Positions 46,630 to 55,285 are shown, counted from the stretch's first letter. The stretch is 64,000 bases of DNA from Rhizobium acidisoli (GCF_002531755.2 NZ_CP034998.1:1488001-1552000), one strand, 5' to 3'. Translations and numbers: made by a program. Notes: a model not told the origin generated them from the sequence alone.

Positions 46630-47016
46630 ATGGCAAAAGGCATAGAAATCCGCGCCGCGCATTTTCCCGGGCGCGCGCCGATCGATACTTACGGCAATGG
46701 CGGCTTCCGCTTTGCCGACATGTCGCATCGCGGCTCGATCCTTTGCCTCCCCTCCGGCATTCACGGCTGGGACATGGACATGTCGAAGCCTCTGTCACCG
46801 GAAAACTTCCGCCGCGTATTGGAGGAGGCTGATGATATCGAAGTTCTCCTCGTCGGGACCGGAACCGAGCTTCGCCGGCTGCCCGAGGAATTGAAGCAGG
46901 CGCTGAAGGCGCGCGGCATTGCTTCCGATCCGATGAGCACCGGTGCAGCGGTACGCACCTTCAATATCATGCTTGCCGAGCAGCGCGCCGTCGCTGCGGC
47001 ACTGATTGCGGTCTGA
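46630..47016 (+). CDS. Mth938/DUF498 family protein (NDUFAF3-like)
   Basis: A 128-residue protein of the Mth938 fold. Seen: IRAAHFPGRAPIDTYGNGGFRF at the start (in part), GSILCLPSGIHGW, LLVGTGTELRRLP and DPMSTGAAVRTFNIMLAEQR. The human member NDUFAF3 assists assembly of respiratory complex I; the bacterial role is unproven. It begins four bases after the secF stop and is followed after two bases by the squalene-synthase-family gene, so the three are probably one unit. Confidence 0.85.
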   Translation: MAKGIEIRAAHFPGRAPIDTYGNGGFRFADMSHRGSILCLPSGIHGWDMDMSKPLSPENFRRVLEEADDIEVLLVGTGTELRRLPEELKQALKARGIASDPMSTGAAVRTFNIMLAEQRAVAAALIAV

Positions 47017-47018
47017 CG

Positions 47019-47876
47019 ATGGTTGAAGCGAAGACTGCGACGAACCAGGAGATCTGCCTGGCGATGCTGCGCGACAGCGATCGCGACCGCTACCTTGCCT
47101 GCCTGCTGTCGCCGGAGGACAAGCGCGGCGCGCTTGCAGCACTCTACGCCTTCAATGCCGAGCTTGCCCGCATTCGTGATCTCGTACACGAGCCGTTGCC
47201 CGGCGAGGTGCGGCTGCAATACTGGCGAGACCTGCTGGAAGGCAGCGCCCATGGTTCGACGGCGGCCAATCCCGTCGCTTCAGCACTTCTGACGGCGATC
47301 GAAACGCACCGCCTGCCGCGCAAGACGCTGATCGACATGATCGAGGCCCGCACCTTCGATCTCTACGACGATCCGATGGAAACGCGTCTGTCGCTCGAAG
47401 GTTATGCCGGCGAGACGGCATCGGCCCTCATTCAGCTTGCAAGCCTGGTGCTTTCGCCCGAGGAAGCCGCACGATCGGCCGCCGCCGCCGGTCATGCCGG
47501 TGTAGCCCAGGCGGTCGCCGGCCAGTTGCTGCTGATGCCGCTCCATCGCCGCCGCGGCCAGGTCTATATTCCGCTGCAGATCCTGTCCGCCACCGGTCTC
47601 AACCGCGATACCTTCCTTGCCGGGGACGACCGGCCGCGCATTTCCGCCGCCATCGAAGCCTTTGCCGGCCTCGGTCGCGAACATCTGGCAAAGGCGAGGG
47701 CGGCAGGGCCGATCGCGGCCACGGTCTTTCCGGCCTTCCTGCCGGCGACGCTTGCCGAACCGGTGCTTTTCAGGGCGCAGAAGCTCGGCGCCGTCCTGTT
47801 CGACCGGCCGCTACAGCCGCCGCAATGGCGCCGCCAACTCAGTATGGCCCTCTCGGCCGTCCGCAGAAAAATCTGA
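47019..47876 (+). CDS. Phytoene/squalene synthase family protein (NDUFAF6-like)
   Basis: A 285-residue protein with the trans-isoprenyl synthase fold (CLAMLRDSDRDRYLACLLSP start, ALYAFNAELARIRDLVHEP). The first Asp-rich motif is changed to RDLVHE and the second reads FDLYDDPMETR, so a catalytic role is doubtful. The human homologue NDUFAF6 is a complex I assembly factor, and the neighbour belongs to the NDUFAF3 family. Alternatively it could make an isoprenoid. It starts with ATG two bases after the preceding stop. Confidence 0.8.
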   Translation: MVEAKTATNQEICLAMLRDSDRDRYLACLLSPEDKRGALAALYAFNAELARIRDLVHEPLPGEVRLQYWRDLLEGSAHGSTAANPVASALLTAIETHRLPRKTLIDMIEARTFDLYDDPMETRLSLEGYAGETASALIQLASLVLSPEEAARSAAAAGHAGVAQAVAGQLLLMPLHRRRGQVYIPLQILSATGLNRDTFLAGDDRPRISAAIEAFAGLGREHLAKARAAGPIAATVFPAFLPATLAEPVLFRAQKLGAVLFDRPLQPPQWRRQLSMALSAVRRKI

Positions 47877-47947
47877 CACCGGTCAAACTCGCGCAAGTCT
47901 CGCGCGTTACAAGGCCTGAACCGCTACCTTTTGAACGGAGACTCGGC

Positions 47948-48415
47948 GTGGGCATTATCGTCTGGTGCGTTCTTTTCGCCATCGTCATCTTCTTTGCCTT
48001 CGTGGTCACGCGCATGGCTGCGCAGAACAAGGAAGACGGCCTGCATGACACGGGCCTCGCCATCATCGAGTTCGGCCGCGCCTTTCCGAACGAGGCGATC
48101 CGCCAGTTGCAGGCGACGGAGAACGGCCAGGCCATCTTCGTGCGCCTGCATGACAATAAGGCCGGCTTCATGCGCAACATGTCGCGCCACTTCGCCTGTC
48201 ATCTGATCGAGCCGGGCCGGGTGCGCGTCGTCAGCTCGCAAACGGGCAGGGGCCTGGTGATCGATTTCCTCGATGCGCCGCATCACAACGGCGATTTCGA
48301 ATTCTCTTCCGCCAAGGAGTCCGCGGAAGTGGCGCTCTGGCTGCTCGGCAACTATATCGCCGAGCCGGATAAGGATCTGCCGTCCGACCATATTTCGGCG
48401 GCGAACAAGCACTAG
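47948..48415 (+). CDS. Hypothetical membrane-anchored protein
   Basis: A 155-residue protein with one N-terminal helix (IIVWCVLFAIVIFFAFVVTRMAA) and a soluble, mostly alpha/beta remainder (AIIEFGRAFPNEAIRQL, FVRLHDNKAGFMRNM, VIDFLDAP). I do not recognise it. The GTG at 47948 follows GAACGGAGAC at fair spacing; the frame is open to 47825 inside the previous gene. The TAG stop lies at the edge of a palindromic repeat. Confidence 0.65.
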   Translation: MGIIVWCVLFAIVIFFAFVVTRMAAQNKEDGLHDTGLAIIEFGRAFPNEAIRQLQATENGQAIFVRLHDNKAGFMRNMSRHFACHLIEPGRVRVVSSQTGRGLVIDFLDAPHHNGDFEFSSAKESAEVALWLLGNYIAEPDKDLPSDHISAANKH

Positions 48416-48464
48416 AACAGGATGATTTTAGGCCCGGTTGGCCTAAAATCTGAATCCTGTTCTA
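48413..48464. repeat. Intergenic palindromic repeat (type 2)
   Basis: TAGAACAGGAT (48413-48423) pairs with ATCCTGTTCTA (48454-48464), and GATTTTAGGC (48424-48433) with GCCTAAAATC (48441-48450), giving a long near-perfect hairpin with a three-base bulge. The stop codon of the upstream gene is its first three bases. Confidence 0.85.
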
Positions 48465-48475
48465 AATTACAGAGT

Positions 48476-48527
48476 TAGAGCATGATGTCGTCCGAAAACC
48501 GCTCACACTTTTCGGCATCATGCTCTA
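48476..48527. repeat. Intergenic palindromic repeat (type 1)
   Basis: TAGAGCATGATG (48476-48487) pairs with CATCATGCTCTA (48516-48527); inside, CCGAAAA (48492-48498) pairs with TTTTCGG (48509-48515). Read on the minus strand its centre AAAGTGTGAGCGGTTTT matches the centre of the repeat at 25445-25494, so both belong to one family. Confidence 0.85.
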
Positions 48528-48536
48528 GATAGCGAG

Positions 48537-49970
48537 TTAGGCGCTTTCGGCGAGCGGCGAGTTCTGACCCAGCCAGGCGGCGCAGTCCGCAAGCGCGCGC
48601 CGCGCGATCAACTGCCGCTTCATGATCGTCTTGTCCTTGCCGCGGAAGCGTTTGACGCCCTCGGGCTTGACGATCAATCCGGGCTGGAGCTCCGGAAACA
48701 GCCCGAAATTGATGTTCATTGGCTGGAACGAGCGTTTGCCCGGCTCTTCGTCGGTGACGATATGGCCGCCGGTGATATGACCGAGCAGCGAGCCGAGCGC
48801 CGTCGTTGCCGGCGGCAGCGAGATCGCCTCGCCCTTGCGTTCGGCAGCGGCGAAACGGCCGGCCATCAGCCCGACGCTGGCGCTTTCCACATACCCCTCG
48901 CAGCCGGTGATCTGGCCGGCGAAACGCAGGCCGGGCCGCGATTTCAAAGTCAGCGACGGGTCGAGCAGGGTGGGGGAGTTGATATAGGTGTTGCGGTGCA
49001 GGCCGCCGAGGCGGGCGAATTCCGCATTTTCCAGGCCGGGGATCATCCGGAAGATTTCCACCTGCGCGCCATATTTCAGCTTCGTCTGAAAGCCGACCAT
49101 ATTGTAGAGCGTGCCGAGCGCATTGTCCTGGCGCAGCTGCACGACGGCATAGGCTTTGACCGTCGGGTTATGCGCATTGGTCAGCCCCATCGGCTTCATC
49201 GGCCCGTGGCGCAGCGTCTCGCGGCCGCGTTCGGCCATCACCTCGATCGGCAGGCAGCCGTCGAAATAAGGTGTGCCTTCCCATTCCTTGAAACCGACCG
49301 TGTCGCCCGATATCAGCGCATCGACGAAGGCATTGTACTGCGCCTCGTCCATCGGGCAATTGATGTAATCCTTGCCGGTGCCGCCGGGACCGACCTTGTC
49401 GTAGCGCGACTGATACCAGCAGATATCCATGTCGATGCTCTCGCGGTAGACGATCGGCGCGATGGCATCGAAGAAGGCGAGCGAATCCTCGCCCGTCTGC
49501 GCCTGGATGGCGCTTGCGAGTGACGGCGCGGTCAGCGGCCCGGTGGCGACGATGGCGAGATCCCAGTCACCAGGCGGCAGGCCGGTGACCTCTTCACGCA
49601 CGACCGTGATCAGCGGGTGGTCGTGGATCGCCCGCGTCACGGCTTCGGAAAAGCCGTCGCGATCGACGGCGAGCGCGCCGCCAGCCGGCACCTGGTGGCG
49701 ATCAGCAGTGGCCATGATCAGCGAGCCCGCCATGCGCATCTCGGCATGGATGACGCCGACGGCATTGCTGGTCGCGTCGTCGGAGCGGAAGGAGTTGGAG
49801 CAGACCAGCTCGGCAAGTCCGTCGGTCTTGTGTGCATCCGTGCCGCGCACCCCGCGCATTTCATGCAGGATGACGGGAACGCCGGAACTGGCGATCTGCC
49901 AGGCGGCTTCCGAACCGGCAAGTCCGCCGCCGACAACGTGGATGGGGGAATAGGAAGAGATCGTGTTCAT
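48537..49970 (-). CDS. trmFO: Methylenetetrahydrofolate--tRNA-(uracil-5-)-methyltransferase TrmFO
   Basis: Flavoenzyme that makes ribothymidine at position 54 of tRNA using methylene-THF. The 477-residue product has [18 protein letters not shown] (FAD-binding), [19 protein letters not shown] with the catalytic cysteine, and the [19 protein letters not shown] stretch. Near the C-terminus [10 protein letters not shown] is typical. It starts with ATG after GGAAGAGATCG-like sequence. It is the last gene before the DUF1127 cluster on the same strand and is separated by a terminator. Confidence 0.95.
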   Translation of the reverse strand: MNTISSYSPIHVVGGGLAGSEAAWQIASSGVPVILHEMRGVRGTDAHKTDGLAELVCSNSFRSDDATSNAVGVIHAEMRMAGSLIMATADRHQVPAGGALAVDRDGFSEAVTRAIHDHPLITVVREEVTGLPPGDWDLAIVATGPLTAPSLASAIQAQTGEDSLAFFDAIAPIVYRESIDMDICWYQSRYDKVGPGGTGKDYINCPMDEAQYNAFVDALISGDTVGFKEWEGTPYFDGCLPIEVMAERGRETLRHGPMKPMGLTNAHNPTVKAYAVVQLRQDNALGTLYNMVGFQTKLKYGAQVEIFRMIPGLENAEFARLGGLHRNTYINSPTLLDPSLTLKSRPGLRFAGQITGCEGYVESASVGLMAGRFAAAERKGEAISLPPATTALGSLLGHITGGHIVTDEEPGKRSFQPMNINFGLFPELQPGLIVKPEGVKRFRGKDKTIMKRQLIARRALADCAAWLGQNSPLAESA

Positions 49971-50017
49971 TCCGGGCTGATATCATGTCGGCAGGTGCGA
50001 TCCAACACCCCGGAATC

Positions 50018-50041
50018 AAAAACGGCGCCTCGGGGCGCCGT
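50018..50041 (-). terminator. Terminator after the first DUF1127 gene
   Basis: Arms ACGGCGCC (50022-50029) and GGCGCCGT (50034-50041) around a four-base loop; on the minus strand the stem is followed by TTTTTGATT. Confidence 0.85.
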
Positions 50042-50076
50042 CTTGGAAGCATCAAGCCGTTGTTAGCGACTAGCTA

Positions 50077-50220
50077 TTAACGGAACGAGCGGGATGCGAT
50101 ATTGCGGATGTCGTAACGGCTGACGCCGATATCGGACAGGGTCTGGTTCGAGAGGCCGCCGAGTTCGTTGAGCGTACGGCGGTAGCTGAGCCAGCTTCTT
50201 GCAATGCGGATCGGGTTCAT
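50077..50220 (-). CDS. DUF1127 small basic protein
   Basis: A 47-residue protein of the DUF1127 (YjiS-like) family: MNPIRIARSWLSYRRTLNEL, then GLSNQTLSDIGVSRYDI. Rich in arginine, with the SD.ID/GVSR motif. In Rhodobacter a DUF1127 protein (CcaF1) binds RNA and influences stress RNAs; in Agrobacterium members affect growth and phosphate metabolism. A terminator follows directly. AGGAAAAAGACA precedes the ATG. This frame is too short for most gene callers. Confidence 0.88.
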   Translation of the reverse strand: MNPIRIARSWLSYRRTLNELGGLSNQTLSDIGVSRYDIRNIASRSFR

Positions 50221-50435
50221 TGTCTTTTTCCTCAAACAAATGTCCGCTGGATGGCGGGATCGCCTCTCTCTCTGCGGTTGATGTTTATATAGGCGAGAAC
50301 CGCGCTTTTGTGCAGTGCAAATAAAAGGCGTCTGCTATGCAATTGTGCAATGTGATGCTTGCCAATTAAGCGGTGGATATTTTTTGAGCGGGCTAAAGCA
50401 CGCAAAGGCGTGCAACCGACGCGGCAGTGCGTCGG

Positions 50436-50473
50436 GAAAAAGAAAACGCCCGGTGTGGGTACAGCGGGCGTTT
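50436..50473 (-). terminator. Terminator after the second DUF1127 gene and its 3' RNA
   Basis: Arms AAACGCCCG (50444-50452) and CGGGCGTTT (50465-50473) pair; on the minus strand the stem runs into TTTTCTTTTTCCC. Confidence 0.85.
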
Positions 50474-50518
50474 CGATCGAGGACAAGCTGCTTGGGAGGA
50501 GACAGCGAATGCCTTGAA
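50438..50518 (-). ncRNA. Candidate CcsR/cuckoo-like 3'UTR RNA downstream of DUF1127
   Basis: Directly after the stop of the second DUF1127 gene the minus strand has a short hairpin: GCTG (50503-50506) and CAGC (50487-50490) enclose the loop TCTCCTCCCAAG, then the terminator above. CCUCCUCCC-type loops mark the cuckoo/CcsR RNAs, which in Rhodobacter are co-transcribed with a DUF1127 gene and cut from its mRNA. The stem is only four base pairs, so confidence is limited. Confidence 0.55.
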
Positions 50519-50665
50519 TTAGCGGGCGGAAGCCTCACGGGCAACGCGATGGATGTCCGAACGGTCGATGCCGAGGTCGTGCAATTCGCGGTTGCTCATG
50601 CGGCCGAGTTCGGTGACGGTCTGACGGTACTTGCGCCAGTTATTGAAAGAGCGAGAGAAGTTCAT
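50519..50665 (-). CDS. DUF1127 small basic protein, second copy
   Basis: A 48-residue protein: MNFSRSFNNWRKYRQTVTEL, then GRMSNRELHDLGIDRSDI and a short basic end. Same family as the neighbour at 50077, but only moderately similar. The gap to the first copy (298 bases) holds a terminator and an RNA candidate, so each probably has its own promoter. AAGGGGCTTAAC precedes the ATG. Confidence 0.9.
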   Translation of the reverse strand: MNFSRSFNNWRKYRQTVTELGRMSNRELHDLGIDRSDIHRVAREASAR

Positions 50666-51088
50666 GTTAAGCCCCTTTCCGAGGGTTTGATCTGCCAGCA
50701 GCCACTGATCGGCGCTGACCTCTATTTGATGACCGGAATATATGTTGCGGCGCGAAAGAGGAAAACAGCCAAGTTTTCAGATCACCTATGCGAAGTATGC
50801 AATGCTCAAACGCTGTTTGACCAACATCTACCGCTTTTTGGTCAACGAATAGGCAAAATGATTCTGAGGAAAGCAATCTGGTTTGGCGCAACGAACGGGC
50901 GTTCTTGCGTCAGAACGCCGTTCCCTCCGGCGGTTCCGCCTGTGCGTCCACCACAATGAGGCGTTTCGCCTCGGATCGACAGCCGCCCATGTATGCGCAG
51001 CCTCGGCGAGGGCGGTGTGGCGGCAGTGTGGCAAGACGGGGCCAAGCGGCCGAAATCTTGGGACGCCAATGCTTTAATGCGTTTTTGC
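50666..51088. other. Region upstream of the second DUF1127 gene
   Basis: Several short frames on both strands, none with a ribosome site or a recognisable product. It probably carries the DUF1127 promoter and the region between it and the RNA locus that follows. Confidence 0.4.
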
Positions 51089-51210
51089 GCAATAAGACGC
51101 CCGCCGGGGGAGGATCCGGCGGGCGCATTACGATGACTGGCAACTGGGAGGAGGAGTGTTGCCAGTCTTATCGCAGCGCGCTTGGGAGGAGGAGTGCGCG
51201 GCTGCGAATC
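51089..51210 (-). ncRNA. Candidate alpha-r14/cuckoo-type small RNA with three CUCC-loop hairpins
   Basis: Read on the minus strand, three hairpins follow one another. H1: arms at 51196-51206 and 51172-51181, loop ACTCCTCCTCCCAA. H2: GACTGGCAAC (51158-51167) and GTTGCCAGTC (51135-51144), perfect ten pairs, loop ACTCCTCCTCCCA. H3: CGCCCGCCGG (51116-51125) and CCGGCGGGCG (51098-51107), perfect ten pairs, loop ATCCTCCC, then TCTTATT as a weak terminator. The loops are complementary to Shine-Dalgarno sequences. This is the layout of the cuckoo/alpha-r14 RNAs of alphaproteobacteria, which lie near DUF1127 genes as here. The 5' end is not certain. Confidence 0.8.
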
Positions 51211-51537
51211 TCGTCACGGACAATCATTCCGCGGGCATCCGGCAGAGCCGGGCCGGGGCGCCATCCCCGTGCTTCGATGAGTCTTTAAATAGTATGACTA
51301 ATTGAATTTTTGCAGTGCAATAAATTCATGAGGGATGTGCGCAAAATGCATACCTCTCCGGATATGCACTTATAATAGCGCTGATGACGTTAGCGGCCGG
51401 TTAATACTCGCCCCAATTTAGACCAATGAGGAATTTGTATATTTGTCGCGAGGACGTTTGCGAACCTCGATGCTGCGTCTATAACGACGGAAGCCGCAGC
51501 GCCGGAACGAGCGTCGCGGAAGTCAAGGGGTGGGAGC
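51211..51537. other. Intergenic region between the RNA locus and the DUF2157 gene
   Basis: No gene supported. It includes a candidate minus-strand promoter at 51289-51320 and, further right, the leader of the DUF2157 gene. An AT-rich block lies at 51280-51370. Confidence 0.4.
51291..51320 (-). promoter_or_regulatory. Possible promoter of the RNA locus
   Basis: On the minus strand TTGCAC (51315-51320), 18 bases, CATACT (51291-51296). If used, transcription would start near 51283 and the primary RNA would be about 195 bases, longer than the hairpin part, so processing would be needed. Confidence 0.35.
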
Positions 51538-52641
51538 ATGTATCGCGGCAGATTGGAGCGGGATCTCTCCCTCTGGGTGGGCAAGGGCCTGCTGGGGCAG
51601 GAAACGGCAGGCGCGCTTCTTGCCGAATATGACAGCCGCCCGGCAAGCTTCAGCCTCGGGCGGGTGTTGATGGCTCTGGCGGCGGTGCTGCTGGCAGCCG
51701 CCATCCTGCTGGTCGTCGCCTCCAACTGGGAGGCCATCCCGCGGCTTATCCGCGTCGGCGTTATCCTTGCCCTGATCTGGGTGGTGCACCTCGCCGCCGC
51801 CCGGATGCTCGCCCGCGGTGCGTCCGCGGCGGCAAGCGGCTTGCTGATCATCGGCGCGATGAGTTTCGGTGGCGCCATTTCACTGGTCGGACAGATGTAT
51901 CATCTCTCCGGCGACGAGCAGACGGTGATGTATCTCTGGTTCGCCATCGCGACGATCTCGGCGATCCTGTTCCGCTCGGGTGCCGTGGCCGTCGTCGCGG
52001 GTTTCCTGTCCTGGGCATCCTTTGCCGTCTATCTCGAGAATTACGACACACATTGGATAGGGCTCGATCCCTGGATGGCGCCCGTCATGGCGGTAATCGT
52101 CATCGGGCTGGTGCGGTATACCGGCGCCGAGCGGGTCCGCCATCTCGCCTATCTGCTGCTGATCGGTTGGCTCGCCTGGCTCTATACGCTTTACGAGGAG
52201 ATCGCCGTGGCGCTCGCCTTCGCGATCGGCGGCATGGCGGCCTTCGTGCTGACGGCGTTGCCGACCCGCTCTGTTGCCTCCCTGGTCAGGAGCGCCGGTG
52301 CGGCCCCGGCCTTCTACAGCTTCCTCGTTGCCGCGATCGGCTTCCTGCTGCTGCATATCGAAATCGAGGACGGCTGGCCGCTGGTGGTGCTCGGCGTGGC
52401 GACACTTGCCGCCTCGGTGCTGGCGATCGCCCTGCATGGCAGGGACAACGGCGCGGTGCGTTATCTCGCTTACATGACCTTTGCCGCCGAGATGCTTTAT
52501 CTCGCTTCCGTCACTGTCGGCTCGATCCTCGGCACGTCGAGCCTCTTCCTGTTCTCCGGTCTCGTCGTCGCGTTGGTTGCCTGGATCGTCATCCGTCTCG
52601 AACGGCGCTTTTCGGCGAATGCACAGGGGGAGCGCGCATGA
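51538..52641 (+). CDS. DUF2157 multi-pass membrane protein
   Basis: A 367-residue protein with a short N-terminal soluble part (RDLSLWVGKGLLGQETAGALL, the DUF2157 start) and about nine to eleven membrane helices. The function of DUF2157 is unknown. The ATG follows GGGGTGGGAGC. The next gene overlaps its stop by four bases (ATGA), and that partner (GDYXXLXY family) is found beside or fused to DUF2157 in many bacteria, so they likely act together in the membrane. Confidence 0.85.
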   Translation: MYRGRLERDLSLWVGKGLLGQETAGALLAEYDSRPASFSLGRVLMALAAVLLAAAILLVVASNWEAIPRLIRVGVILALIWVVHLAAARMLARGASAAASGLLIIGAMSFGGAISLVGQMYHLSGDEQTVMYLWFAIATISAILFRSGAVAVVAGFLSWASFAVYLENYDTHWIGLDPWMAPVMAVIVIGLVRYTGAERVRHLAYLLLIGWLAWLYTLYEEIAVALAFAIGGMAAFVLTALPTRSVASLVRSAGAAPAFYSFLVAAIGFLLLHIEIEDGWPLVVLGVATLAASVLAIALHGRDNGAVRYLAYMTFAAEMLYLASVTVGSILGTSSLFLFSGLVVALVAWIVIRLERRFSANAQGERA

Positions 52642-53228
52642 ACTCGCTGATGGCAAGGCTGCACTCCGGCAGGGGTTATCTGCTTTCGGCAATCATCGTC
52701 GCCGGTCTGCAGACCGTGATCCTCGGCACGATCATCCAGAGCCGCGCCTCGATCCTCAACAACGGCGCCGAAGTGCTGCTGAAGACGGCGCCCGTCGATC
52801 CGCGCGATTTCCTGCGCGGCGATTATGTCGTCTTGAACTATGACATTTCCTCGGTGCCGGTGCAGACGGTCTCAGGCGGCATTCCAGCCGAGCCCGGCGA
52901 GCGCACGCTATGGGTTCGATTGAAGAAGCAGGAAGACGGTTTCTGGACGGTGATCGAATCGTCATTTCGCGAACTGCCGCCGCTGCCGGAGACCGTGATC
53001 CTGCGCAGCCAGCCCTTCTACAGTGGCGGCCTTGCCGCCGGCGACAGCATCCGCGTCGAATACGGCATCGAGCGCTATTACGTTCCTGAAGGTCAGGGCA
53101 AGCCGATCGAGGAGGCCAGAAACGGCGGCAATGTCGCAATCGCCGTGCGCGTCTCGCCGGCGGGAAGCGCGCAGATCCGCGGTCTTCTCGTTGACGGCAA
53201 GCCGGTTTACGACGAGCCGCTCTACTGA
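52638..53228 (+). CDS. GDYXXLXY family protein
   Basis: A 196-residue protein with one N-terminal helix (YLLSAIIVAGLQTVILGTII) and an outside domain containing the name-giving motif GDYVVLNY at about residue 60, preceded by APVDPRDFLR. Function unknown. The frame continues far upstream on the same strand inside the DUF2157 gene, but the ATG at 52638 gives the family start and overlaps the previous stop by four bases. Confidence 0.87.
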   Translation: MNSLMARLHSGRGYLLSAIIVAGLQTVILGTIIQSRASILNNGAEVLLKTAPVDPRDFLRGDYVVLNYDISSVPVQTVSGGIPAEPGERTLWVRLKKQEDGFWTVIESSFRELPPLPETVILRSQPFYSGGLAAGDSIRVEYGIERYYVPEGQGKPIEEARNGGNVAIAVRVSPAGSAQIRGLLVDGKPVYDEPLY

Positions 53229-53297
53229 TCCGGCGGCACTTCGGAAGGGCGCGGTTTGCGAGCCGCAAATCCCTGTCATTTGCCGTTCATTTTTCCT

Positions 53298-53325
53298 TTG
53301 CCTCGACCAAATCGGGTGATATAGA
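53298..53325 (+). promoter_or_regulatory. Promoter of tRNA-Leu
   Basis: TTGCCT (53298-53303), 16 bases, TATAGA (53320-53325), about 55 bases before the mature tRNA. Confidence 0.45.
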
Positions 53326-53380
53326 GACGCCGCGCTCCGGAAGGCCTCATGCGCAGGCTTAGGCATGCGGTTTTGTGAAC

Positions 53381-53465
<85 letters not shown>

Positions 53466-53636
53466 AGCTGTTTGCAGGCGGGAGATAGTCGTCCCGAATA
53501 CCCCGCGAGTGCCGTTCCCCTTTGGGTGGAATGATACAGGAATTGGGAAAAGCCACGCGCGGCACGCTGCCGGCGTCGTGCTCATTGAAACGAACGGCGT
53601 CTGGGCACGGCCGCCAGGACATGAAGGTAGGAAGAC

Positions 53637-55124
53637 ATGCAGGTTATCGAAACGCTCGCTGAAGGGCTGAAGCGCGAAATCAAGGTCGTTATCCCGGCCA
53701 AGGACATGCAAGACAAGATGAATGAGCGTCTTGCCGATGTGAAGGACAAGGTCCGCATCAACGGCTTCCGTCCGGGCAAGGTACCCGCTGCTCACCTGAA
53801 GAAGGTCTACGGCAAGTCGATCATGGCCGAACTCGTCAACGAGATCGTCCGCGAGCAGCCGTCGGCCATCCTCTCCAGCCGCGGCGAGAAGTCGGCCACG
53901 CAGCCGGAAATCGCCATGACCGAGGACAAGGACGAAGCCGACAAGATCCTCGCCGCCGAGCAGGATTTCGAATTCACGCTCTCCTATGAAGTGCTGCCGC
54001 CGATCGAACTGAAGTCGGTCAAGGGCATCAAGGTCACGCGCGAAGTCATCGACATCTCGGACGACGAAGTCACCGAGCAGGTCCTGAAGGTCGCCGAAAG
54101 CGCCCGCGCTTACGAGACCAAGACCGGCAAGGCCGCCAACGGCGACCGCATCACCATGGATTACGTCGGCAAGGTCGACGGCGAAGCCTTTGAAGGCGGC
54201 ACCGACCAGGGCGCCGAACTGGTGCTCGGCTCCGGCCGCTTCATTCCGGGCTTCGAAGACCAGCTCGTCGGCGTCAAGGCCGGCGACGAGAAGACCATCA
54301 CCGTGACCTTCCCGGCCGACTATCCGGCCAAGAACCTCGCCGGCAAGGAAGCCACCTTCGACGTATCGGTCAAGGATGTTGCAGCCCCCGGCGCCGTCGA
54401 GATCAATGACGAACTCGCCTCCAAGCTCGGCATCGAATCCGCCGATCGCCTGAAGGAAATCGTCCGCGGCCAGATCGAATCGCAGTACGGTTCGCTGACC
54501 CGCCAGAAGCTGAAGCGCCAGATCCTCGACCAGCTCGACGAGATGTACAAGTTCGAGACCCCGACCTCGCTCGTCGACGCCGAATATAACGGCATCTGGA
54601 GCCAGGTGAACAACGACCTCGCTCAATCCGGCAAGACCTTCGAGGACGAAGAGACGACCGAAGAGAAGGCACGTGAGGAATACAAGACGCTTGCAGAGCG
54701 TCGCGTCCGCCTCGGCCTCGTTCTCTCCGAAATCGGCGAAAAGGCCGGCGTCGAAGTCACCGAAGACGAGATGCAGCGCGCCATCTACGATCAGCTGCGC
54801 CAGTATCCGGGTCAGGAAAAGCAGATCCTCGAATTCTTCCGCAGCCAGCCGGGCGCCGCAGCTTCGATCCGCGCGCCGATCTTCGAAGAGAAGGTCATCG
54901 ATCATCTGCTGACCGAAATCGACGTCACCGACAAGAAGGTGACCAAGGAAGAACTGCTCGCCGAGGAAGAAGGCGAGGCGAAGGCTGAAACCAAGAAGGC
55001 CGCCCCGAAGAAGAAGGCCGCCGCCAAGGCTGAAGCTGCCGACGCCGGCGAAGGCGAAGAAGCCGCCGCTCCGAAGAAGAAGGCCGCTCCGAAGAAGAAG
55101 GCAGCCGACGAAAGCGCCGAATAA
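53637..55124 (+). CDS. tig: Trigger factor
   Basis: Ribosome-associated chaperone with peptidyl-prolyl isomerase activity. The 495-residue product has the ribosome-binding N-domain (signature [16 protein letters not shown]), the FKBP-type domain ([19 protein letters not shown]) and the helical C-domain. The last about 55 residues are an unusual Lys/Ala-rich tail with repeated PKKKAA units (residues 445-495), seen in rhizobia. AGGAAGAC precedes the ATG. A terminator follows. Confidence 0.95.
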   Translation: MQVIETLAEGLKREIKVVIPAKDMQDKMNERLADVKDKVRINGFRPGKVPAAHLKKVYGKSIMAELVNEIVREQPSAILSSRGEKSATQPEIAMTEDKDEADKILAAEQDFEFTLSYEVLPPIELKSVKGIKVTREVIDISDDEVTEQVLKVAESARAYETKTGKAANGDRITMDYVGKVDGEAFEGGTDQGAELVLGSGRFIPGFEDQLVGVKAGDEKTITVTFPADYPAKNLAGKEATFDVSVKDVAAPGAVEINDELASKLGIESADRLKEIVRGQIESQYGSLTRQKLKRQILDQLDEMYKFETPTSLVDAEYNGIWSQVNNDLAQSGKTFEDEETTEEKAREEYKTLAERRVRLGLVLSEIGEKAGVEVTEDEMQRAIYDQLRQYPGQEKQILEFFRSQPGAAASIRAPIFEEKVIDHLLTEIDVTDKKVTKEELLAEEEGEAKAETKKAAPKKKAAAKAEAADAGEGEEAAAPKKKAAPKKKAADESAE

Positions 55125-55147
55125 TTGCTTCCCGGTTCTGATGTTTG

Positions 55148-55180
55148 AAGGCCCCGCCATCGTGCGGGGCCTTTTCTTTT
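55148..55180 (+). terminator. Terminator after tig
   Basis: Arms AAGGCCCCGC (55148-55157) and GCGGGGCCTT (55164-55173) around a six-base loop, then TTTTCTTTT. Confidence 0.92.
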
Positions 55181-55285
55181 GCGGGGCATCCGGCAGTCCC
55201 CGGTGTTGTCCTCATCCGCAACAACAAATAGTTGCAATGAAGTATAAATCGGTGCAGATTTGCTGGTGGGTGGAGGGACCTGAAA

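Noticed and set aside
51101..51206. Plus-strand GGAGGAGG motifs taken as ribosome sites
   Set aside because: No start codon with a credible frame follows at proper distance; the hairpins show they are loop sequences of a minus-strand RNA.
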